Origin: Dichotomocladium elegans
Taxonomy: Eukaryota > Mucoromycota > Mucoromycetes > Mucorales > Lichtheimiaceae
Length of the DNA: 64,000 nucleotides
NCBI GenBank assembly: GCA_025716815.1
Contig: JAIXMN010000002.1
Location: 868,001 to 932,000 of the forward strand
Reading direction: 5' to 3'
Each line of letters opens with the position of its first letter. Within the stretch, counting starts at the first letter, position 1. Both the position numbers and the translations under genes were made by a program. This document shows, one piece after another, positions 1-12,554 of this stretch. The notes beneath the pieces are model-generated. The model did not search any database. It was not told the DNA's origin and saw only the letters and a program-made list of their open reading frames with translations.

Positions 1-1085
1 ATGAAGCCCCGGTCGCTCGGAGAATCACGTCGGACCTCCATGGATTCAAGTAGTTTACATATCGTGAAGCGCTACGCACCCGAGCAAACAACTGCAAAGA
101 AGCGGCAAAAATGGACTGCGCGTAAATGGTGGATTCTGTTCTCCAACTCGCTGGTATGCAGTCCCGAAACCATGATAAAGACAATGCAGGAATATAACAT
201 GCCCATGTCTACCAGCTATTTCTTTACGGCCTTGGTATATTTCTCTTCGCGCTCTTGACCTATTTTAAATGTAAAAGCCTAAAAAAAAAATCGATCCCAA
301 TTCTAGTTATCAACTTAACTAACTGCTCTTCCCGTTCCCTCGGTAGTCTATCTTCGAGCGGACGTGATTATTGTCGGCGAACCTATAATTCTAAAACGTG
401 AGTGATCAATTGCACTGCAACACATTTGTACATTATCTGACGAGAACCAAGTTGTATTGGCAACGGGTATTATCTGCCTTGTAACGTCATTGCTGGGATA
501 CACTGGCATCATGCTAAATAACCGTGCTATTTTGGCATACTATAACTTGCTCTTGTGGGGATGTCTCGGTATGATTGCGGCTATCGGTTATGTTGCATAC
601 AGAAAGAACAAGTGGAACATTGAAGGCAAACTTTCGTACCAATGGCACTATCTTCTGACATCGGACGGCCGGGCTAGAGTCCAAGCCAATGTAAGCGAAG
701 GAAATTTGTGCCTGGTCATGAAGTCATATTCATTTCCTTGCTTTATTAGCTTCATTGTTGTGGTTATAAATCGTTTACGGACTTCCACGAAAGATCAAAC
801 AAGTGCTTTCCCCGCACACTCTTACCGGGCTGCAAATTCAAGTATCAAACCTTTACGGTTGAAGCTCTCAAATTATCATGGATCGTCGCCTTTTCGATCT
901 TGCCTGTTCATCTCTTTGTGCTTATTTCGGCGCTTCTCTGTGCAAATCATATCAATCGCAAGTTTGGAAAGAACCTACCGCCCAAAATCTATCGCCTCAA
1001 TTATCAAGGCATTGTCGCTGGAACGCCTACGGGTAGTTCCATCAATCTCCATCACGATGGATTACAACAGAGAAGCAACGCATAA
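1..1085 (+). CDS. Tetraspanin, fungal Tsp2-like
   Basis: Four-helix membrane organiser of the tetraspanin family. Five exons fit GT-AG splicing in one frame: 1-153, 216-270, 347-397, 452-690 and 750-1085. The predicted protein starts with a basic cytosolic tail and a KWTARKWW-type lead into the first helix, then a second exon giving GLGIFLFALLTYFK, a short loop, paired helices, and a large extracellular loop that contains the diagnostic CCG motif (LHCCGY) plus further cysteines. The last helix (about 880-960) is followed by a short cytosolic tail. Position 1 happens to be an ATG in frame, but the gene may begin upstream of the window, so the start is uncertain. The family assignment is strong because the CCG motif appears only after the fourth intron is removed. 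Confidence 0.85.
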
Positions 1086-1313
1086 TAAAACGAAAGACGA
1101 GGATTTGAAAATGCCTCTTTGCAAGTTAGAAAACTGCTGCAACAGCTCACTTGCTTCTGTTTGGAAAACGACGCAATTAACCTGAAGCGGCAGGATATTT
1201 TAGCGCTGTGCAACTTTCTTTCCCGCAACCAAATCGAGCCATAATAACAACAATATGCCTATATATTTAGTTTTGTTAATGCGTGCAAGAAAATAAATCT
1301 TGCTTCTTTAGCA

Positions 1314-2093
1314 ATGCGTTTTATTTCACGGACAAAGATTGAACACATCCTCAGCTTAGTTCTGAACGGAATCAACATGAGCCTTTGCCTTCTGGTAATT
1401 GTTGCCTGTGTCTTCAAGTCCATAAACGGCAGCTTCTCAGAAATCGTCATATGCATTTACGGAGGGTAACAAGCGCACCTATCGCACCGACACACTAAAG
1501 GATACTCCATTGACTATGGTGGAAAATTGTACACAGCATCATAGCAGCACTATGTATAATCAACGAAGCCGTGTCCTTTGATATATCATTCGAATATTTT
1601 CGTTTTCTTTCAATCTATCGAGGGCGCAGCATGGTCTTTATATTGTAAGAGTCAACACTAGAAATTATATTGGAATATTCCCAGAGAGTGATAATATATT
1701 TCATAGCTTTGGATGCCTCGTTCTTGACAACTCCGTGGTCAACATTGTTGCCGGGACACTAAATCTTACTATGGGGTCCGTTTACATGATCATGTCCTTT
1801 ATCACACCTGCCTTTGTCCCTCCAAATCCCGTATCTATCAACTGGCAAAATTGGAAGGATTTCTCTGCCGAAGGACTTGATCTCCCACGTCCACGACCGT
1901 TGGTAAGATGGAATATGTAGTTGTATTTTTGTGTGTGCGTGTGCGTGTGTGTGTTTTCGAAGGAGGTGTTTCTATGACCTTTTATATTAAATATCCAACA
2001 ACATCGCTTTTGCTGCGCTTATATTTGTAGGGGGGCAAGACACATCAACCCAACCTCGTAATAATGGAAACACGATCTCATGCGGCCGTATGA
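1314..2093 (+). CDS. COPI-associated membrane protein family
   Basis: Small four-helix membrane protein resembling the COPI_assoc family, whose members are linked to Golgi vesicles. Exons read as 1314-1465, 1537-1644, 1707-1902 and 2031-2093. After splicing the frame stays open through GSFSEIVICIYGG, a second hydrophobic segment, the conserved cytosolic YFRFLSIYRGR, a third helix, and VAGTLNLTMGSVYMIMSF followed by a PP-containing tail. The order (helix, acidic/aromatic loop, YRG-R, helix, VAG helix) is what the family shows. The last short exon is the least certain; without that splice the frame ends at 1920. The gene lies 228 bases downstream of the tetraspanin, on the same strand. Assignment is from motif memory, not a search. 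Confidence 0.65.
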
Positions 2094-2190
2094 AAGGAAA
2101 GAGCGGCAAAATGATAGCGTATGTATAAAATGCTGAAGTTGGTGTTGGGGAGAGACATTGTTAGATGCATGGTATATGAACAATAAAGTA

Positions 2191-3016
2191 TCAAGATGCA
2201 GATGCAATTTTCCGCCAGAGCTTGTATCCCGATAAAGATCCGCTAAAGAAACCTGCCCATGCTTGCACTCCAGCAGCAAAAGACGGCTGCCAAATGTCAC
2301 ATGCTATATTATATAAATAGTGGTGTGAGCAACAAAAATAAAACTGGTTAATCGCAACTTCCTTTCTGATGCTTACCACAAAAGATACAATCCATTGTCA
2401 ACTTGACAATGGAAATTTGAGTATTGAACACCTTTTCTTGATCGGGCTTTTCTTTGGTTCGCAACCCATGAAGCGTTTTGTAATTTTCTGCCAAATCGTT
2501 GAGGATGCCCAGAAACCAGCAATATATGGCGATCACCTCCGCACGCTTGCCTACCGATGGGCTGACGACGCCAAGCTTGTATAAGCAAAATAGGTCATCT
2601 CCCACCATGTTGCTAAACTCGTTTAACATGACACTCTTTTGCCATAATGGCAACGCAGGCTCAAATAGCAGTGCACGGGCAGGACCGACAAACAGGCCGA
2701 GGCGTAGAATCTTGCGTGTCATTGAGAATTGACTGACCATGGCTGCCCATCGCTTTGGATTCACAAGCTTGTAGTAGAGAAGGATTTTGAATGCGTACTG
2801 GATAATCTTTATGGTCTTATCTCGTCCGTCGAGTTCTTTAAGAAACTTTTGTATTAGGACAAGCATACGCCTATATGTCTGTGCCCTAGAAATCGGAGCG
2901 GGCTGTTGTTTTGAATTCTTTATAGCATAGAATCCCTCGAGATTGTGTTGACCCATCTCGAATGGGGGAGGAGTTGCCACAGGGGTAGGTAGAGATTGTA
3001 AAGTAGAAGAAGACAT
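2191..3016 (-). CDS. PEX11: Peroxisomal membrane protein, PEX11-like
   Basis: Peroxin-11 family protein, expected to tubulate the peroxisomal membrane and promote peroxisome division. Two exons: 3016-2377 and 2303-2191, giving 250 residues, the usual size for PEX11. The N-terminal 40 residues are proline-rich. The core contains LELDGRDKTIKIIQYA-like and FSMTRKILRLG-like amphipathic segments characteristic of PEX11, followed by a long middle region and a C-terminal hydrophobic stretch ending near the stop. The single 73-base intron (GTAAGC...TATAG) joins DCIFC to the C-terminal segment (CDIWQPS). The gene converges on the COPI-associated gene upstream, with about 100 bases between stops. Paralogue type (PEX11 versus PEX11B/C) cannot be told. 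Confidence 0.8.
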
Positions 3017-3093
3017 GACAGTGCTGTGGAAAAGGGGGGATGCATTTCTTTTTTTAAGTGGACGATTCCGCGGAAATCTCTAATGATCTTATT

Positions 3094-5699
3094 TTAATCC
3101 ATCTGAGAGAGAAATAAATACGCGCTCAGTTAATCGAAAATTGGGCTTTTTTCTTTGTTGGACAATGTTTTTGCCTTTTCGTTTACCTTAATAGCAGCAT
3201 AGATCTTACGGATGATGCTATAAGTACCGAAAAACCCGATGGTCCCCGTGCAAAGACCGAGGAGCAAGCATCCCAGTAGTGTATGTGCAATGTAAATCAT
3301 TCCGCTCGTTATTCCTTCTATATTCGTCCGTACCCAGTAGAACACAAGGGCGTATCTGTTATAACCACCATTCATGGTTAGCAAGAAAGTAGGTTAGGTT
3401 GCTCTGCACAGTGCTTACGCAAAAGTGTATAAAGAGGAGGCTGCGCCTATTGCGTACGACATCCACCACCAGTGATAGTCCTTGGAGAAAAACGTTGATT
3501 ATCACAGGATGAGCGTATCGCGTGCAACGTACCTCATTACAAAGCTGGAAAAAGACTAGGGCGATGGATACTGCAGCTGTAGCAATTCCAAGTAGCAAGC
3601 ATGCCAGACTAGCATAGTACAGAGATAGGTGCATCTCACCGGACCACATTGAGGTGAGTAGCTCGTCAAGATCGACAAACACGACAGCAAACGGAATTAC
3701 GCCACCCAATGCGATGCTATGACATGCCATGAATAAGTTGATGCGCTTTAACGACGCATTGTACATCCTACCTCATGGTATAACTTTGGTACCAGCGCTT
3801 TTCGGGGATGAACCGTGGCATTTGAGTAGTACGGGCAGGGTGTTCAATGCGCTCTTGTCGATCACCCACGAAGGAGCCAAGGAACGTTAATGGCGCCATA
3901 ACCAGCAACCATAGCGATACCAGAATCATCCATCCTTTGACAGTCATGGACCTGGACGAATGAATAGACCAGCCGAGGAAACCGTCGAGCATCAATGATG
4001 ACACTATAATGCCTGGCACAATTGTTGCAGTCTACATTTGGTTCATAAATTTAAAATTCTAAAAAAGGTAATTTATCTCGCTGATCTTACCAAGGCTGTG
4101 TTCAGGAACCATGACCGGCCTCGGAACACTTTGTAGATCCGTGCGCTGTAGTATCCCGCAGCCACACTTTTCACGTAAGGAGGGTAGTTAGAGTCCACTC
4201 CAGTAGAATGAGAGAAGCGAAATTTAAAACTCACGATGACAGCACGTAAAAAAAGGCGGCAAGCCTGATGATGGATCCTGGCTGGGCTGGGTGACAAAAT
4301 CCAAAGAGCGTACATACTACCATACAAGTCAGCACACTCGAAATTAATATTATGTTCACATCCAGCTACCTAGACACGCGGTGCCTGTGACAAGTACTTG
4401 TACACCCGATCCAATTAAAGGTGCCAGTAAACCACCATACATAGGTCGTCGAAATACGTCACGATGGATGAGACGCCATCCAACAGCATCCTCGATGTCA
4501 TCATGGATCTTGAAGTCATTATCGTCTAGATGAGGCTGATCACGTTGAACTGTCTTCATCATGATCACCAAAACAACGCCGAGCAAGAAGAGGATGGTGA
4601 TGCTGCTGTTGATTAGAGCATAAAAGTGAGAATCGGTATCAGGCCTGATTATGTACATATCCCATCGGTTTTGCGCGGTTTTTGGAAGTTTTGCCTAATA
4701 TTAGATTCACGGTCAGCAAGCTGTCAAGCACGTGGCGAATTCTATTTACTGTTCCTAACACTTGCCTCCTTCCACCGTACCGAATAGGTGAATGTGATGG
4801 ACTTTCGAGTTTCGGATATATCTTGCATAGTGTAATCTACAGTCGTGCGAGAACACTGCCCATTGGCGAATCTATGGACATGCATGAATCAGACTCTATC
4901 TATGTTTGACAGCGTCGATCACCTACGAGTCGGGATACACTTCAAAGCCAATAATATCAATGCGATCGTGGTAAGATGTGGTGTATAATATATTGAATGT
5001 GACATGGTTGTTGATGAAGGTCTGGTTGTCCTATGGGTTCATACTTTTAATTTGATGCCATGATACATTGCATATGTTCTTTTTCGATGAATACCTTGAC
5101 CTGACCTAGTGGGAATCCAACACGATAAGAACGCGTATTAATCTCGTTCGTATAAGACGCGGTTGCTCCAGGTAATCCGTCTAGCCACCTGAGCAAAGTG
5201 CCCATTGTAAAAACAAAAAAAAAAAGAGATATAAAACCATCACTCATCTTACCATTCCACTTGATATTCGTTTCCAATAAGATCTTTCGCCACCATCGAA
5301 TCCTCCAGCGTCCATTCTTTCGTACATAGAACACTGCAGTCTGTGTTGCTTAATGCAGCGATCTATAACTTGATGCTATTAACACCTGCGTGCCAGATAA
5401 AGGTGTTAAACTGAGAAAGCTATATCCCTCACCTTAAAGTCACTTTGAACAAGCCAGTCTCCTCTCCAGTCCTGATCTGCAACGAGCCAGCTCTCCACAC
5501 GTGGTTTTTGATGCCAGTTATTGTGCGTGTATGGAGGACAGACAAAAGATTGTGTCGCATATTTGTACGGGATCTGGGTGCGATGTGAGAAGAGCTTATT
5601 ATAGTAGAGAGGAATCAATTCCTCTCGCTTGTAGGAAATCGCACGAGCGAGTGTAATGAAGACTGATGCGAGCCAAATCAGCGCACATCGAATTGACAT
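3094..5699 (-). CDS. TM9 superfamily (nonaspanin/EMP70) protein
   Basis: Nonaspanins are nine-helix proteins of the Golgi and endosomes. The first exon (5699 leftwards) encodes a signal peptide and the family opening YNKLFSHRTQIPYKY. Later exons give the lumenal region with VGFPLG, the first membrane helix (around 4620) with the acidic, charged cytosolic loop and GW-L-H-DVFR-P, and the multi-helix core including SARIYKVFRGRSW and GTIGFF. At least seven introns are needed. The final coding exon depends on an 84-base intron (3103-3186, AAG|GTAAAC...CTCTCAG|ATG): splicing makes the C-terminus ...AAIKMD, which is the K-x-D tail used by this family for COPI-dependent Golgi retention. Reading through instead gives a 17-residue extension without it. 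Middle exon edges are approximate. Confidence 0.85.
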
Positions 5700-6112
5700 T
5701 GCACAACGAAATGGAATGGGATAAATGAGAATTGAGGGAAAAGAACGAGAAAAGATGGATGAACAAGCGAAAGGCTGTGGAAGAAAAGCGAAAGGAGCGC
5801 ATGTTAGCTTCTGTCGACAGGCTCAGGCATAGACAGAAGGAGATCTTGCCTTCTGTGGATCTAGCTGTTAGACGTAACGAGTGAATATGGAACAACGAGA
5901 AGCTTGTTTTCCACCAGCCACGTCCCTTTTTAAGGTATCTGGATATTGCAGTCCGTCCTATTTGTCTGTCGGGCTTGGCGGCGAACCTTTACGGTGGGTT
6001 AATTGTCCATGTCCGAGCGGAGCTCCGGACCAGCGCGATAGGGAGCTATGATCCCTCCTAATCAGGTCCACGCTAGGTTTCCGCTCTCTTTTTTTCTACA
6101 AGCTTTTCTACC
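5700..6112. other. Divergent intergenic region
   Basis: Shared upstream region of the leftward TM9 gene and the rightward MARVEL-like gene, about 410 bases. I see pyrimidine-rich stretches just before the rightward start but no TATA box at a convincing distance and no RNA gene. Confidence 0.5.
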
Positions 6113-7419
6113 ATGGGCCGCAATGTGAATGCTAACCTTCCCGAGATTAAAGCGCCCAGAGGCTTTCCTCATACTACGACAGTCAAGTCTATTTTTCACA
6201 TGCTGCAAGCTCTTGCTACTGTGTTAACTATTTGCGTCGTGGCTCCCGTTATTGCCACGGAAGTACATTTTTATGTAAGCCAGCTCTTTTATTTCTTTTC
6301 TACCATGAGTTGAGTGACTCTCATCTGTTTCTGAATGCTTCTCAAAGGGCACTAGTAAACCAGGACCTAACTACACTCTCGCAGTTGGTTTGATGAGTTT
6401 AGCAGTTCCTATCTGCCTTATTACCTTTCCGTGGATCTATAATCGGAATGGCAAGTTTAGACGACTTGGCAAGTTCTGTCTCAAACCCCGCACTAGCCTT
6501 ATTTTTACCGCATTTTATACCGGTTTCTGGGCAACCGCCGGTATTGCCATGACCGTCCATGCGAATGACTCAGATAACTGTATCCTCTATTCCGATAAAG
6601 AGGACGATTTTGGGGACGACTATAGAAGCGCATGGCCGATACAGGTAGGCCTCAGTCAGAGAGAGAGAGAGAGCAAGAGAGCGACAGAAAGGAAGCGATA
6701 AGTATTGAATCTCATTGCATGTTTATATATTTTAGTGTTCCTGTGCTAAGGCGACAGCTGGTCTTGCGTGGACCACATGTATTCTATGGCTCTGCTCTTT
6801 ATTGTGCACCCTCATCATTATTTTTAAAGAAAAGAAACTCATACAAAAGAACATACGCGAACATGAAGCAAATAAAAACGCGGTTCTGATGCAGCAGCAG
6901 GAGCAGCGCGACCTAGATGACGAATTATATGCAGAAGAAATCGGACATCATGGCAGCTACCGTTCCTCTGGATACTATGAAGACGACGGAGAGGAGGGTC
7001 TTGGTGTTATCCGACCGAAGTCATCTGATCAGGCTCGGCCATTTCGTGACCCCATCCACTTTGCTGCAACTGTTCACAGTCAATCGCCCTTTGATTCGCC
7101 GCATGACCCATCAAACAATAACCATGGATCCTATGAGCAACATCAACAAGCATCTCAGGATCTTTATTCAAGTTTACAACAGAAGTATCTACTTTCCCGG
7201 CCATACGGTACATATTCTAAACATCAACAGGACTATCCGATCGAACACTCGCCATTTGACGATCGGTATGCACACGAAACATATCCGATTGGAGAAGAAC
7301 TGTTTTCTGCTCCTCGAACTCCCCCTATATCATCCACTTCAGCGCCGATAACAATGCCTGATCATTCTCAGTACGTTGTTCCACACCAATCCTCATCCGA
7401 ATCAGAACGACATTCATAG
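6113..7419 (+). CDS. Four-helix MARVEL-like membrane protein
   Basis: Exons 6113-6274, 6348-6644 and 6736-7419 join in phase 0 to give 380 residues. Four hydrophobic segments are visible: about residues 28-50, 65-85, 100-120 and 158-185, with a short polar N-terminus and a long hydrophilic C-terminal tail, the topology of fungal MARVEL-domain proteins that organise plasma-membrane domains. The tail is rich in glutamine, tyrosine, serine and histidine and looks disordered. The acidic loop between helices 3 and 4 (DKEDDFGDD) is distinctive. No catalytic motif is visible. The assignment rests on topology rather than a signature motif, so another four-helix family is possible. Confidence 0.7.
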
Positions 7420-9909
7420 TCGTGTAAATAACTCTATTTGAAACATGAGATTACATTGTTTGTTTGAACGTGTGGTCTCTTTTTCTTTTATAACTTATAA
7501 TGCTCGACGTTTCCGCAAATTCGAAATATGCATACAACTAGACAAGTGTTTTAGATAAAATCAGTAAATCTACATAGATAAGCAACCCTTAGATAAGTTT
7601 AAAGAATACGCAATCAAGATCATAAGGTCATATCATTCAATTCTATAGAAGAAACGATCGAGAAGGCGTTGATACAGAGCCTTCGTTATTATTTGTAGAG
7701 AATTATGGCCTTTTATAAGCAAGTGTTGTCCGAGAGATTGCGGTACATATTTTATTTTTTCCTATGTCCTTTGGAAATCAAAAAATGCATATGGCGCACT
7801 AGAAACGGAAGAGAATGATATTATATGCTGGATGTGGAAGAAGTCCTTGCACCCTGCCCCAGTTTTATAGACTTTTGCTATCTGCATGTCTTATTAGGCG
7901 TCAATTACCAGCTATAGAGTCTTGAAAGGCAAGCAAGGCAATGATTCACAGCAGGCATAAAATTCTTTTTTCTAGATTATATAAAAAAAACTAGAGAGCT
8001 TTCATGTCCAACAGTGGTATCATGCTCTACTAGTACCGTATCATACCGCTGATCACACAATACCTATATAGGCACACAAAGCGTGGATTAATCCAATATA
8101 AACCAAGGCATAAATAGCAAGAATAAACGGTCGTAAAATCATGCATGAACGTAGCCTGAACTTTGGTGTATGCTGTTTTTATGACTATCACTCATCTTCA
8201 GTAACGCAGCTGGTTTGTCAGTGTCGTTTTCTTTTTCCCAATATAATGTGTCCTTCCTCCTTCGAACTTCTCGATCACTAGATGGTGCAGCCTACTGTCA
8301 CAAAACACGAAGACTTGCAGTCTACTTTATTGGCGTATTTACATCTATAAATATACATATCCGCTAAGTAGGTCTTGTGCCAAGTCGATTAGATCAGGAA
8401 TAGAAAAATCTATGCCTCATCTACGCGTGCATCCACATGTAAACTGTAATGCTTCCAAAATCTAATCGTACATTGAAGACTTACCATCGTCCACGGCTAT
8501 GGTTACGTAAGTGATTCCCCTATCTTCAGACCAATTATCACATATCCTACTAACTACTTTCTGAATATTTGTGTATTTCTCAGCAAATATTCTTATGCCG
8601 AATTTGCTTTAAAATTGCTACAATGTTACGGTTCCGGATGGTTTACTTGTTTTTAGATTGTGATTGTAACAGGCTGCAAAGTCGATTTGGCTGAACATGG
8701 GTTGTAGAGAGCGTTACACGCGACTCCGTCCATGAAGTCAGGCTGCCCAGCATTGTAGGTGGCGTCGGGTGTGTCGGTTAAGCTTCTCGCCATTAGGTTT
8801 ATGACATGTTGGTTTTCAGTACGGTCTTACAGTTTACAGGATCCATATGGGACCAAGCTAACTATTAATAACTTTTGATTTTCACTTCAGTTAAAAAAAG
8901 CTGTTTATGAACAGGAGAATGCATTTTATTAATAGCAATAACTAGTGATAAAGACATATATTGCTATTTTTCTTCTATCATCATCTTTCTATACTATGTG
9001 TTCATAAGTAGAATGCTTCACCTTCAAATTGACAGCAAAATCTGTCTATCTGGGAAAGATTGGAAGAAAAAACTACCAACCAACAGTCCATTTGGAAAAA
9101 CAGGATAACAATCTGCACCTGACGAGATGTTCGGAAGTAGTATGTATTTGCTCTCAAAATTGAAACATTTACATTCTATCAATCCATGGATGTTCCTGAC
9201 TTTATAGAAAACACCTTTAGTGCAACCAATGTGGCTAAAAATGTGCAAAAGTACCTTATCAATATGAGAGCCTTCAGAAAAGAGAGACCCGAGGTCTGCT
9301 TCGGCATGAGAGGGTGTATTCAACTTGTTTGCTTCTAAATAAGCACCATGTAGAATCATAATCAACGAGCAATCAATGCACTATCCAAGAGTAAATACCT
9401 ACCAGCGACCACTTCCATGTGCATAATTTTTGCCGTAATAAGTTGTGAGAAGTACTGTATAACATCAGCAGTACCTTATGGAAATGGTTTGTGGGTAAGA
9501 GAAAACATAAGTATTGCCGTTTTGTTTTTACCTTATTGAATGGGACGGATAATACCATTTTACATTACTGCATCATAAAAAAATCTACAAGGAAATATTT
9601 TACCATATCATTGACAAGCATAGCTGTCCTAAATCGATCGACTATATTGCCTATGAGAAAATGTACCCTCCTCAACCGTCTGTTCTCACTCCGTATACTT
9701 ACCTAGTGTATCTTGCATGAGCAAGTCTTTACCTGCTGCTGGATATGTCCCGAATAGAGAGAATACAGTCGGCATCCGATTTACCATTGAGCTCTCAGGT
9801 GCAAGTGCCACCGGCAATCGTTGTAGTAACTCCGATTGCATGATTGTAATCCTTTTCGGCTATCATAAGGTAAAGGTTAGATACATTCTCCTATCCTTTA
9901 ACTGTTCAA
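7420..9909. other. AT-rich gene-poor stretch
   Basis: About 2.5 kb with no gene I can support. Open stretches on both strands are short, interrupted and low in codon bias. One minus-strand run of about 58 codons (about 8655-8830) looks more protein-like than its surroundings but matches nothing I know. Plus-strand fragments around 9200-9300 might be the eroded N-terminal part of the Fanzor relic downstream; this is speculation. Confidence 0.4.
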
Positions 9910-10960
9910 ATGATAGCTATTTTTTTGTCTGTCGAACGAGAGATCTTGCAAGTAGTATGTATTCATACTGGTAGTGTCTGTTTTAAGGAGTCCAAGAAAA
10001 CAAATTGCTCTCAATCTGGTTTTGGACAGAGATTTGAGATCCTGAAAGAAGATACCGAGCACATCGATCCACAGATAACTCAGAATGAAGACCATATAGG
10101 TCAGTGGTTCACCGTTGATCCGGGCAGAAAGAACCTGTTATACTCCGTCCATGAGAACTCTTCATTCGATAACCATCAAATCTTCCGCTATACAATGAAG
10201 CTTCGGGATCATACACGGAAGACGAAGTGGTACCGCAGGTTGAGAGAACGGGTCAAGGTAGAACGGCCTCAGGTGGAGTTGGCCGAACAGCTTCTACCTC
10301 GGCTCCAAAGTCGCACGCTTTCCGTACTCGACAACGAGGGATATCTCGCTGCCAAGAACCAGGTCTCTACGCTTCTCAAGACTTTCTACGCAGCAATTAC
10401 AGCGAACCACCCGAACCCTCAATTTTTATTCCGAAAACATCGCCTGTCCGCATTTTACGAGAAGCAGCAAGCTGATGAAAAGCTTCTCGACTCTATGAGT
10501 GCGAAGTTTGGAAGTAAGGCCGTATTCGTGATACCCAATACCACGAGCCTATCCGCGGTATAAGCTTTCGGAGGCTGTTTAAGTAGAACAATTACAATGT
10601 GTATTTAATCGACGATTACCGAACCAGCAAGCGCTACCCCATCTACGGTAATGAGTCTCTCGCTACCTTCAAAATGGTGCTTAATTCACGTCCATATCAA
10701 CGACCCCACAATCCGGTCACCCTCTGCCATGACCTGCTACGATATGAAGGGCTAACAGAGCGTGTATATTTTTCCATAATTTTCTAATATATTGATATGT
10801 CAATAGATTTTCAAATCAAAACTGTAAAGCAGGCATGGCAGAGGGAGTTGGTCTACCAAGGTTATGGAATCAGGATCTGGTGGTGGCTCTCAACATGTAG
10901 CATATTCCCCGTGGTCATCGGGAAGATGGCATCATCCCAGCAAGGTTTCAGCGAGTAAGT
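9910..10960 (+). pseudogene. Decayed Fanzor (TnpB-like RuvC nuclease) gene
   Basis: Fanzors are eukaryotic relatives of transposon-encoded TnpB, RNA-guided nucleases with a split RuvC fold. Visible in order: the RuvC-I motif VDPGRK (aspartate codon at 10117), a helical middle with KNQVSTLLKTFY and FYEKQQADEKLL, the strand SKAVFVI, a frame change near 10530-10545, IRGISFRRL, an in-frame TAG, LIDDYRTSKR, the remains of a zinc ribbon, a probable intron near 10755-10805, then LWNQDLVVALN carrying the RuvC-III aspartate (10874), followed by a TAG at 10898. The ribbon cysteines are replaced by tyrosine. The frameshift, stops and lost zinc ligands make it non-functional. The N-terminal domain is not recognisable. 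Family call is from motif order and not a search. Confidence 0.7.
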
Positions 10961-12269
10961 ACTACACAAGTGTCTGCAGCTCGTGGAAGGCCACGCTCAC
11001 CTGAATTAGAGCAGCGGAACGTGAAACCAAGGCGGTCAAGGCTAGGAAGACCACGGCATTCATTATCAGGCAGATCGAGACGTCCATGACCGCAACTAAT
11101 AATTTTCCGCTGATGCACTCAGGATAATCACATCTCTTGGGATAAGCCTTCTTCCATTGGAAGAACGACGTGTTGTAAGTTCACGGGTGTCATGAAGGAG
11201 TAAATTTGCTGTTGACTAACATACTTTAATCCATGAATTGGAAATTTTTTATCCTATTGATACGTCTTTTTTTTCGTGTTTTGTACCCATTATCCTCGTG
11301 TACAGAAGTTATTTTTGAAATAGAGTATAGCCTGTAGCTGAATTGGTGAGTTGTAAACTTTAAGAAGGATAAAACATTGTTACAAGGACACGCGGTGTTT
11401 AGCTGACCATTTTCTTGAGATACGCTCATCTTGCCAAATTCTACTCAATATGCGAAGGATTTGAAATAAAGTATCATACTATATTATGGTATACAACAGA
11501 ACAATATCTGCGATGTTTCGAATATTTTCTCATAGTGCTATAGTGAAGCCACATATAGTGTTTTCAGTTGTTTAAGGTGGACAGTAAGGATATGAGGAGA
11601 CTCGTGGGTGTCTTTTATACGAATGAAATCGGAATCAATATCCTCGATTGCTACACATTTATCTACTATTTATATGGTTTATGGAATAGATTCTAGTTAT
11701 ATCAACTGAATACTCCGTCTTGATAAAGTGCTCGTGTATATAGGTGACCAATATCATGGATCATGTGTCCTTGTTCCATTCAGACCATCCTCACATTGGA
11801 TCTGGTTATAACGCGGTATCATGGATGCTTCAATCCGTAACCATTTATGCGACGACACGATTCACGATCTACAAGAGTATTTTTACTTCTAAGTATACTA
11901 GAGAGCACAACACGATCATTTTTATACCGTAAGTGTAGGTGATTCCGATGGTTTTTGGGAAACTGCATAAACTGGTGTTTACATCTTTAAACTCAGGTTT
12001 ATGCTCTGCACCTCCGGGGCATTAACCTGTAGCTTTCCGTGTGCATAGCATGATGGCCATCTGGTGCGCCCATTGGGCACTGGTTTTTGATTAGACCCCC
12101 TTTCATCCAGCCCAAGTGGCCACTTTAGCAACACTACACATACGATGGCATACCACCCCCCGCGTCACAATAATTTACGCTTTTGGCATTGCAAATACTT
12201 CTCAAATTGTGGCATTTGAATAAATACGTGCTCCAAAAAAAAACATTAAACCAGTATTTATGACACATG
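10961..12269. other. Intergenic stretch between two transposon relics
   Basis: No supported gene. The first about 130 bases may be the eroded tail of the Fanzor relic. The rest is AT-rich with only short open runs. Confidence 0.4.
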
Positions 12270-12554
12270 ACAGTACTTTTGATTTGTATCACATTCGACC
12301 CGATAAGGCTTGCTAGGGTCGGGGGTTTGCAGCACAAGAGCAGTAGTCAACTTTTCCTTGATCAGATCGAAACTTGCTTGACATCCGTCAGTCCATACGG
12401 TAGGTCTTTTCTTGGGTCTGGAGCCTTTGGTCAAATCGGTAAGGGGTGTGGCAATGCTTGCAAAAGATGGAATGATGCGCGGGTAATGTTGAGCTAGTCC
12501 AATAAATTACCGGACCTCTTGGACATTGGTAGGTGGCTCCCAATCTTGAATAGC

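Noticed and set aside
9024..9365. 113-codon minus-strand open frame
   Set aside because: Lies in the AT-rich island, hydrophobic and cysteine content looks random, no homologous motif.
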